From: Pyrenophora tritici-repentis
Taxonomy: Eukaryota > Ascomycota > Dothideomycetes > Pleosporales > Pleosporaceae
Length of the DNA stretch: 64,000 bases
NCBI RefSeq assembly: GCF_003171515.1
Contig: NC_089394.1
Span: forward strand, 868,001-932,000
Direction of reading: 5' to 3'
Part shown: piece after piece, positions 31,700 to 40,947 of the stretch
Numbering within the stretch: the first letter of the stretch is position 1
Layout of the letters: every line of letters begins with the position of its first letter
Program-made: the position numbers and the translations under genes
Notes under the pieces: model-generated
Told to the model about the DNA's origin: nothing
The model's database searches: none
The model's input: only the letters and a program-made list of their open reading frames with translations

Positions 31700-32610
31700 T
31701 GCGCGAGGCTGCAAGGCGTTAGACTATGACGTGACGTGTCATGTCATGGCATTGCGGTCAGTAACATTGAACGGCGGTATTAGTGTTACCACGTGATCAG
31801 TATCAGCACGTGATTAGGCTGGGCCTCTGGCAGGTATAAGACCTGTCCAACCCGCACATAGTCTTCTAATCACACATTGTGTTAATTTCTACTTGCTTTT
31901 CTTCAAACAGTAAAATATCCCACCGATGGGGTGTCCGTTCTGTTCTCTTCTCTAAAAAAAATAACAGACAAGGGAGCTGGATGTGTGTGTGTGTTTCTAA
32001 AATAATAAGCATTTACTAAGATGTTCTTTGTTCCTCCTTCTTCTTTTACTCGCCTCAAAAATCGCACGTCTTTTGTGCCTGCCGCTCTCCCCCTTGCCTT
32101 TTAGCTCTAAAAATGCACCTTCCACCATGGGATGTTGTTCTGTTTGTGAAAAAGATTAAAATACACCAGTACCAAAAGCCCTAAGTGGGGTTTTTATGTA
32201 CGACTTTCTAAAAGTAAAGTACTCAATTACTACGGAGATTGTTTTCTCTGGTTCCTCGGAACTCAAAAAAGTATGCTCTGCAGCAAGAGGGTGTTTCATT
32301 CTGTTTCCGAAAATTCTCGAATATCTTGGAAATTCTGAAATTCACCCTTAAGCTCATCATGTTTCCTGCTGTTTCTAAAACTTGACAAATATCTAGAAAA
32401 TCCCGAAATTTAACCCTGAGCTTATTGTTGTTCTCTGCCGTTTCTGAAAATCCTTGGATATCTCGAAAATTCTGAAATGCACCCTTGAGCTCATCATGTC
32501 TCCTACCGTCTCTAAGATTTCCCAAACATTTCCAACCTCCAAGTCTTGGGCTATCAAGTCCTGTGGTTTTTAGATTCAAATCATGATCACTGTGTCGGAT
32601 GCAAAAAATC
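31700..32610. repeat. Low-complexity region with ~69-bp tandem repeats (32280-32530)
   Basis: No gene. Between 32280 and 32530 three imperfect units of about 69 bp recur. The recurring landmark CACCCTTAAGCTCATCATG is seen near 32343, 32412 (diverged) and 32480, and each unit also has GTTTCTRAAA and an ATATCT. Upstream (31950-32000) is a short GT run (GATGTGTGTGTGTGTTT). Confidence 0.65.
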
Positions 32611-32615
32611 CAAGC

Positions 32616-32792
32616 TGTCGGATCGTGAGTATCGGTAGAGACGTCGGCTGCTTGACACTTCGGCCCGACTTCGGCCCACCTTGCGCAGAGCTTAGGTATA
32701 CCTTCGTAGCAGCTATGTTCGTAAATAAGAACAATCACCGAACAGAATGCATTACTAGTTATCGTTATTTCCCTTTACGCACTTAGTGCAAA
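32616..32792 (+). repeat. Left arm of a long inverted repeat (about 175 bp)
   Basis: Starts TGTCGGATCGTGAGTATCGG and pairs, inverted, with 39207-39380 over most positions (shared blocks GTAGAGACGTCGGCTGCT, CTTCGGCCCGACTTCGGCCC, GCGCAGAGCTTAGGTATACC, GAACAGAATGCATT). It includes a nested TCGGCCC doubling. Likely the terminal repeat of a non-autonomous DNA transposon into which the Copia element inserted. No clear target duplication found. Confidence 0.75.
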
Positions 32793-32845
32793 GCCAATCA
32801 ACAGCTTTCGTAATATTCTTTGCCTCTCTTTTTTCTCTTAAAAAA

Positions 32846-33385
32846 CAGGAAGAACATATAGCATGAGCGGCACTTCCTAACGTAAACTTCTCTTTATACG
32901 TCCTCTGCCGCTCTTCCGCTCTTAAAAATTACAGGGATCTTGAACATATGAGTAGCACTTCCTTACCTAAACTTGCCTTTACACGTTCTCCGCCGCTCTT
33001 GTTCTCTTGAAAATTACAGGAAGAACATGCCATGAGCGGCACTTCTTTTCCCCCTCTTTATACGTACTCTGTTGCTTTTCTTCTCTTAAAAATTACAGGA
33101 AACAGATGCGATAAGCGGAACCTCTTTTTCCTCTCTTTATACGTCCTCTGTCACTCTTCTTCTCTAAAACTTACGAAAAGAACACCACATAAGCGGCACT
33201 TGCTTTTCCCTATCATTTTACGTCCCCTGCTGCCCTTCTTCTCTTTAGAATTACAGGAAGCATATGCGATGAGTGGCACCTCTTTTCCCTCTCTTTATAT
33301 ATCTTCTGCCGCTCCTCTTGTCGTAAAAATAAACAGGAGAAGAACATGCATGAGCAGCACCTGCTTTTCCCTAAAATTAATGCAC
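32846..33385 (+). repeat. Minisatellite, six to seven units of ~80-85 bp
   Basis: Imperfect units share AATTACAGGAAGAACAT, ATGAGCGGCACTTC, TTTATACGTCCTCTG and CTCTTCTTCTCT in that order. Units begin near 32846, 32931, 33016, 33097, 33172, 33251 and 33334. It ends directly at the Copia target duplication (33382-33386). Units differ at many positions, so the array is old. Confidence 0.8.
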
Positions 33386-33386
33386 G
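33382..33386 (+). repeat. Target-site duplication of the Copia element (left), GCACG
   Basis: GCACG directly before the 5' LTR is repeated directly after the 3' LTR at 39093-39097. Five bases is the usual size for Copia integration. Confidence 0.9.
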
Positions 33387-33592
33387 TGTTGGGAATCGAA
33401 CCTGCGGTAGATAAGGCAGCTGGTTGCTGCATGCACGAGCTTGGATTACACGGCTGACTAAGCCGTGTGGTCCGAGCTCTAGCTGCTGCCTTACTGCCGA
33501 CCTCCCTCCACCTCCATAGAACAACAAGAACAATCACAATCATTTCAACTCGTTGCAACGAAGGTGATTCCGATACCTTAGCCGTATCAACA
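33387..33592 (+). repeat. Copia 5' LTR (206 bp)
   Basis: TG...CA ends. Carries a perfect 8-bp-stem hairpin ACACGGCTGACTAAGCCGTGT (33448-33468). Near its 5' edge is GGAATCGAACC, the reverse complement of a Pol III B box. Should hold the element's promoter. Confidence 0.93.
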
Positions 33593-33869
33593 CTGATCAG
33601 TGGTTGCTACACCACAGATCGGCTAGATATCTGACAAGGAGACCCATCAGCTCTTTTGCTGTGTAGTCTTGGCCAAGAAGCGACTCCTCCTACCTCACAG
33701 TAGCAAGGAGTGCGAAGTACAGCACCGCCCGCAGAGACTACCTATCAAGGTAGCGCTTTCGCCGACAGTTCTGAAGGAGATCTTGAACGAAAAGATCTGC
33801 GTCAACCACGCACAAAAACAACTGACAACGCCTGCAACTAACAGCAAACAATCGACTGACTTCAGCACC

Positions 33870-36800
33870 ATGGCACCATACAAGAGCGTCAAGTACCGAT
33901 CGTGGTACTCCGAGATGCACAAGAGTGAGTATGTCAACGCGGAACTCGACCCGACCGACACAGTCATAAACACCGACAAACTGAACACTGTCGTCCTCGA
34001 TTGGGTCGTCCAAGTTGAAGACGATGGACAGTTCGACCTCTTCATCCTCCAGGAGTTCCAAAAGTCCTTCGAGGATTGGACTCAAGATATCATAAGTGCG
34101 GTCGACGTGCGGCTCCGGAAAGCAGTCAAGGAATTGCTCCGACACCGAGGGATTTACATCCAGATCAACAGTCGTGACACAGTAATAACGCAACTGTACA
34201 ACCTCCTCCATCTCTCGTCGTGCCCGATATGGCCTGACGACGAGCTTGAGCTTATGCGACTCGTCGACGGTTTCAAGTGTCGACAGCTCACAAACAGCAA
34301 CTACAGTTACCCTAACCCTCCGCAGCCACCAACAGGATACCCACAAGCACAGTACTCACCGTCGCCAGCTCAACTCAACGTGACAGCACTCACAAACCTC
34401 GCGAAGCTGTACAATAACAACGATAAGTTCAGTGGTGACAAGTATGACGTGCTCAGTCACAAACTGGTCATCTTTCGAGAGCTTTGCGCCAAAGTCGGCA
34501 TTCAACCTGGCCAAACTGACCGCTACAAGCTAGCCATCTCCACTATGCTTACTGGCAAAGCGTCAACTTACTACTACCAATCTATCGCTCCACTTGACCT
34601 TGGATACGAAGACATCATCGCGAAACTGGGCGCCTACTTCCACACTACCGAGAACTACCAGTTGTTCTTGAACGAATGGCGCACCATTATGCTAAAGGAC
34701 GTCATCGCAAGTAATCCTGACAAGACAATTGCGCAATGCCTTGACTTGCTCATCGACAAGCTCCACAAGCTGTACCAAGCGATGGCTCAGCAGAATGGAC
34801 TCAGCGAGTCAAGCCTCACCGGACAACTTGTGTCAGCATGCCAGGGTGTCGAAGCCTGCAGCGCAGTCCTGATCCGACCTGCGTCGACCTTTGAAGCAGT
34901 CGCTTCAGAGCTCCGCAACGCCGTCGGTAACTGGCAACGCTGTCACCCGCATGCTCGAACGCAGTTCAACTATGACAATGAACAGACAGACGATGACATC
35001 TTCTACACAAACCGACGATACAACCGAAACGACGAACCTCGCGACAGACCCCGAGGCTATGGCACCGGTCGCTTCAACCGCGGACCGACGCTGTCACGAC
35101 CGCGATACCCTCCCCGCCGCTCGCACGATAAAAAGTGCTATGTGTGCGGCAAACAAGGATGCTGGTCAACGCGACATTCACACGAGGAGCGCAATGAGTC
35201 GCACCAACGCTTCAAGACTTATGTCCAAAACCACGATCTCGATGACGACTACGACGTGTTCCTCGCCGGATTCGAAGGCATCGAGCTTCATGACGAGGCA
35301 GAGGACGACGACGGCAACCGCGTTGATGACCTCGATGCGTACTTCCAACATGAACAATTCAACACCGCTGCTTGCGGAACCATCGACGGGCAAGCGCTCA
35401 CCATCAACCTCAACGACGCCGCGGCGACCCACGCGATCACTGGGATCGACCCATACGCGTCGGAGACTGCAAAGGAGGCACCCCACATGTTCACCTTCGA
35501 TCACCGATATGGTGCTCACTGTTTCCAAGGCATCATGCCCGACACCGGCGCGGCCGGAGTCTCCACTGCAGGAAAGACCCAGGTCATGGCACTGCAACGC
35601 CTCCAGCCATCGGCCACGATCAATGAGTCCACGGCAGGTCGCCACCGAATTCGATTTGGAGATAACCCAGAGTGTCTCTCACTTGGCGAGGTGAAGGTCA
35701 AAACCCCGCTCGGCGTTATACTTTTTGCGGTGATGCCGACCAACACGCCTTTCTTGCTGTGCCTTGCAGACATGGACCGCCACGGGATCTACCTCAACAA
35801 TGTTGACAACGTGCTTGTACACGAGTCACGGGAGTACCCCATTGTGCGCAAATGGGGACACCCATGGCTCCTGCTCGACGACCAAGAGACCGCGACGCAC
35901 TACCTCACCGAGGTAGAGCTTGCGCAACTCCATCGGCGCTTTGGTCATCCAGCTGCGGGACGACTCTACAAGGTCCTCGCGAGAGCAGGTTATGACGAAG
36001 TCGATGCGGCGACCATCGAAAAGATCAACAAGTTCTGTCACCAATGTCAGATTACTGGCAAGGCGCCAGGACGATTTCGGTTTACCCTCCGCGACGATAT
36101 CAACTTCAACTATCGACTTATCGTCGACGTGATGTACATTAATCAGAGGCCAGTACTTCATGCTATTGACGAAGCAACTGCCTTCCAAGCAGCGCGCTTT
36201 CTCACCGACATGAAAGCAAGCACAACATGGGACACACTCCGCGCCATGTGGATCGATATGTACGTTGGTCCGCCTGATGTCATAGCCACCGACGCTGGCA
36301 AGAACTTTGCGAGCGAGGAGTTTGTCAACAATGCAAAGACAATGGCCATCGAGGTTGACGAGGTGCCTGTCGAGGCGCATAACTCCATCGGCAAGGTGGA
36401 GCGGTACCATGCGGCCATCCGCCGTGCCTTCGAAGTCATCTCCGCCGACATAGACAGCGACACGTCATCTGAACACCTCCTCCAGATGGCTGTGAAAGCC
36501 GTCAACGACACTGCTGGTCCAGATGGCCTTGTGCCTACTCTCCTCGTCTTTGGCACCTACCCCCGCCTATCCAAGACATCGCCGCCATCACCATCCATCA
36601 GCGCGCGCGCGAAAGCGATAAAGAACGCGATGGCGGAGGTCCGCAAGATCAAAGCAAAACGCCAGGTGAACGACGCACTTGCGACACGCAACGGACCGAA
36701 CGTCATTGAAACGCTTCAGCTCCCGATCCAGAGCAGCGTAAAGGTTTGGCGCGAGAACCGCGGTTGGACTGGTCCCCATACCCTCATCGCCATGAACGAC

Positions 36801-38705
36801 GACCTAACCGCCGCGATTGTCGACGTCGACGGCAGGCAGGCGACATTTCGAGTCACATCGGTGCAGCCATACCACCGCAACAACTCCACCGTTATCCCGC
36901 GCGACGACGACGACAACGACAATTGCGGGGATGCGGACGATGACGAGTTTATCCCAGAGACAGAAGTTCCACCTCCACGAAAGCGCGGTCGCCCCAAAGG
37001 CTCCAAAAACAAGCCAAAACCAGCTCCCATCGAGACCAACGACGTCAACCTCACGCAACGCGAGGAGGACGACTTAGTGCTGTCCAGGAAGCTGCGTGCC
37101 ACTGGCAAGATCACAACCCTAGGCGAACCATTCGAACTATCCACCAAGGCAGAGATTGACGCGCTGATCACTCGCGGAGTGTTCCGCTTCGAGGAGTATG
37201 ACCCTCAGCGCCATGGTGGCATCCGCGTCTTTAAGTCACGGATTGTCAACGAGGTCAAAGGCAAAACTACCACTAAGCCGTACGAGAAATCGCGCCTCGT
37301 TGTTCAGGGTTATGCCGATGATGGAAAACGGATTGTGCTCACACAAAGCCCGACGATCCAGCGCGCCAGTCAGCGCATTATTATCGCGCTTGCACCCTCA
37401 CTGCTTCAAATGGGCATGACGCTATGGCTTCGAGATATCACGCAGGCGTACACGCAAGCCGATGACCATCTCCAGCGCACGATCATCGCGGATCTTCCCA
37501 CGCAACTCCGCGATGCCTACCCCAAAGGCACCATCATGGTGGTCGTGAAGCCGCTGTACGGCATCGCCGAGGCAGGAGCGTACTGGTGGTCAACCTACTT
37601 CAAACACCATACCACGACACTCGGGATGGAAACATCAACCTATGACCCGTGCCTCTTAATCACCAAGCCAACGGCGTTAGGCTTTGGTATTGTCGGCATG
37701 CAAACTGATGACACGCTCGGTCTGTCCGATGACGTGTTTGCCAATAAGGAGAGCAAGGAGCTGCGCTTCAGCGCCAAAGAGAAGCAGTTTCTTACTACTA
37801 ACAACCCTATCGACTTTAACGGGTGCGTCGTTAGTCTCACAACAGACGGCGTGATCACACTACGCCAAAAGAAACAAGGTGAGAAACTGGAGATCGCAAC
37901 TGACAAGAAGACGTACATTCAACAACGCGCACGTGGCGCTTACATCGCGACAATCTGTCAACCCGAAGCAAGCTTCGACCTCGCCGCTGCTGCGCAAGCG
38001 AGTGAGCCTACAAAAGAAGAAATATCCAAGTTAAACAAACGCATCGAATGGCAAAAGAAGAACCTCTGCCATGGGTTGACCTACGTACCTCTGGACATAC
38101 GCAACCTCAAGCTGTTTACCCTAGTCGACGCGTCCTTTGCCAACAACAAGGATATGAGCTCCCAGATGGGATTCGTCATCGTACTCGGCAATGAAGTCAC
38201 CTCAAGCGACACAAACTTCGGGATACGTGGCAACATCGTCCACTGGTCCTCAGTCAAATGCAAGCGGATCACCAGGAGCGTCCTCGCCTCCGAGATCTAC
38301 GCGATGGCGCACGGCGTAGATATCGCAGTCGCGATCGGCGGCACCATTGATATGGTCATGGAACGACTCAACTTACCTAAGGTCCCCATCGTGGTATGCA
38401 CCGACTCGCGATCGCTATACGATTGCCTTGTCAAGCTCGGCACCACCAAGGAGAAACGCCTTATGATTGACATCATGGCAATGCGCGAAGCCTACGAGCG
38501 CAGCGAACTCATGGATATCAGATGGATCGACGGTCGCGACAACCCAGCAGACTCTATGACAAAGGCAGGTTGCAACGCCGCGATAGAGAACCTCATCAAC
38601 TCTAACGAGCTCAACCTCCGAGTGCAAGGGTGGGTCAACCGTGATCGCAACACCAAGCCCACGACCGAGAGCACCGAGCTCAGCAACCTTGAAGGCACCA
38701 AGTAG
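33870..38705 (+). CDS. Copia gag-pol polyprotein, uninterrupted (1611 aa)
   Basis: The first ATG of the frame, in a good context (CACCATGG), is at 33870. Order (rough residues): Gag with a retrotransposon capsid-like region (1-400), zinc-knuckle-like CYVCGKQGC (about 423), aspartic protease DTGAAG (about 557), integrase with HRRFGHP and CHQCQ zinc residues (about 687-725) and D-D-E acids in IVDVMYI, TDAGKNF and KVERYHA (about 753, 807, 844). Then come reverse transcriptase (about 1080-1300, catalytic MQTDDTL) and RNase H (about 1420-1560, VDASFAN, VCTDSRSLYD, WIDGRDNPADSMTKAG). Protease-integrase-RT-RNase H order defines Copia. No stop or frameshift between gag and pol. Probably competent for retrotransposition. 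Confidence 0.94.
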   Translation: MAPYKSVKYRSWYSEMHKSEYVNAELDPTDTVINTDKLNTVVLDWVVQVEDDGQFDLFILQEFQKSFEDWTQDIISAVDVRLRKAVKELLRHRGIYIQINSRDTVITQLYNLLHLSSCPIWPDDELELMRLVDGFKCRQLTNSNYSYPNPPQPPTGYPQAQYSPSPAQLNVTALTNLAKLYNNNDKFSGDKYDVLSHKLVIFRELCAKVGIQPGQTDRYKLAISTMLTGKASTYYYQSIAPLDLGYEDIIAKLGAYFHTTENYQLFLNEWRTIMLKDVIASNPDKTIAQCLDLLIDKLHKLYQAMAQQNGLSESSLTGQLVSACQGVEACSAVLIRPASTFEAVASELRNAVGNWQRCHPHARTQFNYDNEQTDDDIFYTNRRYNRNDEPRDRPRGYGTGRFNRGPTLSRPRYPPRRSHDKKCYVCGKQGCWSTRHSHEERNESHQRFKTYVQNHDLDDDYDVFLAGFEGIELHDEAEDDDGNRVDDLDAYFQHEQFNTAACGTIDGQALTINLNDAAATHAITGIDPYASETAKEAPHMFTFDHRYGAHCFQGIMPDTGAAGVSTAGKTQVMALQRLQPSATINESTAGRHRIRFGDNPECLSLGEVKVKTPLGVILFAVMPTNTPFLLCLADMDRHGIYLNNVDNVLVHESREYPIVRKWGHPWLLLDDQETATHYLTEVELAQLHRRFGHPAAGRLYKVLARAGYDEVDAATIEKINKFCHQCQITGKAPGRFRFTLRDDINFNYRLIVDVMYINQRPVLHAIDEATAFQAARFLTDMKASTTWDTLRAMWIDMYVGPPDVIATDAGKNFASEEFVNNAKTMAIEVDEVPVEAHNSIGKVERYHAAIRRAFEVISADIDSDTSSEHLLQMAVKAVNDTAGPDGLVPTLLVFGTYPRLSKTSPPSPSISARAKAIKNAMAEVRKIKAKRQVNDALATRNGPNVIETLQLPIQSSVKVWRENRGWTGPHTLIAMNDDLTAAIVDVDGRQATFRVTSVQPYHRNNSTVIPRDDDDNDNCGDADDDEFIPETEVPPPRKRGRPKGSKNKPKPAPIETNDVNLTQREEDDLVLSRKLRATGKITTLGEPFELSTKAEIDALITRGVFRFEEYDPQRHGGIRVFKSRIVNEVKGKTTTKPYEKSRLVVQGYADDGKRIVLTQSPTIQRASQRIIIALAPSLLQMGMTLWLRDITQAYTQADDHLQRTIIADLPTQLRDAYPKGTIMVVVKPLYGIAEAGAYWWSTYFKHHTTTLGMETSTYDPCLLITKPTALGFGIVGMQTDDTLGLSDDVFANKESKELRFSAKEKQFLTTNNPIDFNGCVVSLTTDGVITLRQKKQGEKLEIATDKKTYIQQRARGAYIATICQPEASFDLAAAAQASEPTKEEISKLNKRIEWQKKNLCHGLTYVPLDIRNLKLFTLVDASFANNKDMSSQMGFVIVLGNEVTSSDTNFGIRGNIVHWSSVKCKRITRSVLASEIYAMAHGVDIAVAIGGTIDMVMERLNLPKVPIVVCTDSRSLYDCLVKLGTTKEKRLMIDIMAMREAYERSELMDIRWIDGRDNPADSMTKAGCNAAIENLINSNELNLRVQGWVNRDRNTKPTTESTELSNLEGTK

Positions 38706-38886
38706 TCAACGGGCACGTGTGCGCGATAACGAAGGACACAAGAGGAGGACATAAGGGCATACAGGAAGGCGTATAGCGCTAGCCGAGATAGGCAACTAGC
38801 TACATTTCGGCAGCAGGATATTATTACAGATTTGGAGGATTTGGGGACGGATCTGATCTCCCGGCACAAAAAGAAAAGATAGTCAG

Positions 38887-39092
38887 TGTTGGGAATCGAA
38901 CCTGCGGTAGATAAGGCAGCTGGTTGCTGCATGCACGAGCTTGGATTACACGGCTGACTAAGCCGTGTGGTCCGAGCTCTAGCTGCTGCCTTACTGCCGA
39001 CCTCCCTCCACCTCCATAGAACAACAAGAACAATCACAATCATTTCAACTCGTTGCAACGAAGGTGATTCCGATACCTTAGCCGTATCAACA
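38887..39092 (+). repeat. Copia 3' LTR (206 bp)
   Basis: Identical by eye to 33387-33592 over its whole length. Followed by the target duplication GCACG at 39093-39097. Confidence 0.93.
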
Positions 39093-39206
39093 GCACGAAT
39101 TGTTTTATTTTTAGAGTTCTGCACTGCTGCACTGCTATCTTATACTTAAAAAAGACTTAAAATAGAAGACAGAGGATAGATACATGTTGTTGGAAGGTCT
39201 ATAGCA

Positions 39207-39380
39207 CTAGTGCTGAAAGGAAATAACGATAACTAGGAATGCATTCTGTTCGGTGATGGTGATTGATTTTATTACGAACACAGCTGCTACGAAGGTATAC
39301 CTAAGCTCTGCGCAAGGTGGGCCGAAGTCGGGCCGAAGTGTCCAGCAGCCGACGTCTCTACCGATACTCACGATCCGACA
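39207..39380 (-). repeat. Right arm of the long inverted repeat
   Basis: Inverted copy of 32616-32792, ending CCGATACTCACGATCCGACA at 39380. Together the arms enclose the minisatellite and the Copia element. Without Copia the host element would be about 1.06 kb. Confidence 0.75.
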
Positions 39381-40003
39381 CATGTCTTTATTGTTCTGAA
39401 ATAACAGTCGTAGACATGACATGGAGAGAGAGGCTAGAGTTCTTAGTAGTGTACAAAATAGTTGTTCCTGGAGGACTTCTGAAAATTCCGTCTCCTTCTT
39501 TCACGAGAGAACTACAGAATTCGTGTATACTGGTTTTTCTGGTGAATAAAAACATCTACCTGCGATACAAACGTGTTTGGTTGAAATATAAACTGATGAA
39601 GAAGTGTATTCGCTAACTCTTCTAGAAATCGAAATAAAAATATTGGGTATCCTGACTGTAAAACCTGTGTATTTAAGGACTTAATCTCGTCCTATTACTA
39701 TGGGCGGAAAGTGTTTGACTTTTCCTTATTTTTATGTAATTACATTATTCACCCTGTTACATGTCTCCTCTGTATTTAAGTCTTCTTTTATATCTTCAAT
39801 TCTACCATGAACTATGCTTCGGACAACAGGAATCCTTCTGTATGCATTATGACGTTTTCTCGGCTATGGTTACTTGATAAAGTACCACCATCTCTGCCGA
39901 GTCTGTGACTCTGTCTTATCTCCAGACACCCACCTTGAGCGCACCACCAAGAGTACCATAAGCGACCATTACAGCAAATACTAAACAAGACCTATTTGGC
40001 TGA
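39381..40003. other. AT-rich stretch without a gene
   Basis: No supported frame. Base composition is AT-richer than the flanking gene regions, consistent with decayed repeat DNA. Confidence 0.35.
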
Positions 40004-40500
40004 CTTCCTGAGGAGCTTAGGATTGAGATTATTAAACTCTTACTAGACCCCTTGTTACTATACAGCTTGGCCTATGCATCGCCTACTATAGGTAGAGTAC
40101 TCGATAGATATCCTCTGAAAATTGTAGAGGTAGTCCTAGACACTACTGTTCCCGTATAGACTTGTCGCTTAATAGGCGTAGTTCTTAAAGGGCGGTTTGC
40201 GCGATTTCTAGCATCCCTATCCGAGGCTCAAAAGGTGGCAAAAACTGACTCGACTGCGACCACCAACGAAATGCGTTCCTCTAGATTAGACTAAGCTGCT
40301 ACTGCGGTTTATGTTTATAGCATTATAAGAGTTATCATCCAAGATAAGGTAGACTAGGTATGCCTCAGGCCACAACACACTAAGATTAGTCCCGGAATTT
40401 ACCCGTCCTATGCTTCTATATACGTACTAGAATAATTACTAAGTCGTGTAAACCTGGAGTACGAGTTCTAGAAGGTCATCGGAACATTGCGCTGAAACAA
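40004..40500 (+). pseudogene. Decayed F-box-like gene fragment
   Basis: From 40004 one frame reads LPEELRIEIIKLLLDPLLLY then SLAYASPTIGRVLDRYPLK, the pattern of an F-box start (LPxEL...). It continues with FARFLASLSEAQKV, but it is broken by several TAG codons (first near 40157) and has no good start. The stops being TAG fits C-to-T decay. Same general domain type as the intact gene at 40948, though not obviously a copy of it. Confidence 0.55.
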
Positions 40501-40947
40501 CTGAGACTCCCGAGGTTGTCATGCAAACATCTGCACACTTTCCTTTTCAAGATAAAATTTCCCCACGCCTGCTGACAGACGCGATACCTGCCATGTGTGC
40601 AATTTTGGACCCGACATGGTGGTATCAAAAGCACCTTGCATGTCTAGGCAAGCCGACAGCCGATGGCATGCGGCTCTAATAATACAGCGAGTGCCAATCT
40701 CGCCGCATGAAGACCCGAACGGCCAGAAAAAAATAATTTAACAACAAAGCGTAACCGAAGCCAAGCTGAAAAGGGATTTCCTGGAATGATGGAATTTTTT
40801 GATTAAATCACACAATCCAAGGATTGATTTGCCCGTGCCACAAAAGCCACACACGTGCATGTTGGGTTGGTGTCGGGCCTTAAAACCACACTAACACGAC
40901 ACACGTTCCCTTACTCATCCTATCCCACCCCGCACCTTTTCTCCACT

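Larger units (their letters stand above)
33387..39092 (+). mobile_element. Complete Ty1/Copia LTR retrotransposon (5706 bp)
   Basis: Two 206-bp LTRs (33387-33592 and 38887-39092) beginning TGTT and ending AACA are identical by direct comparison. A 5-bp target duplication GCACG flanks the element. One long gag-pol frame lies inside. A purine-rich tract AAAAAGAAAAGATAGTCAG precedes the 3' LTR. Identical LTRs mean very recent insertion. It sits in a minisatellite within a larger inverted-repeat element. Confidence 0.95.

Noticed and set aside
32846..33385. CRISPR-like regular array
   Set aside because: Units are imperfect, about 80 bp, with no separate unique spacers, and the genome is fungal. 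It is a minisatellite.
33387..33470. Possible tRNA gene on the minus strand (GGTTCGATTCC and an A-box-like GGCTTAGTC)
   Set aside because: The T-stem pairs over only two bases and no acceptor stem forms. The segment lies in a retrotransposon LTR and recurs in the other LTR.
36756..37171. Antisense frames over 100 aa in the Copia interior
   Set aside because: Shadow frames of the gag-pol gene.
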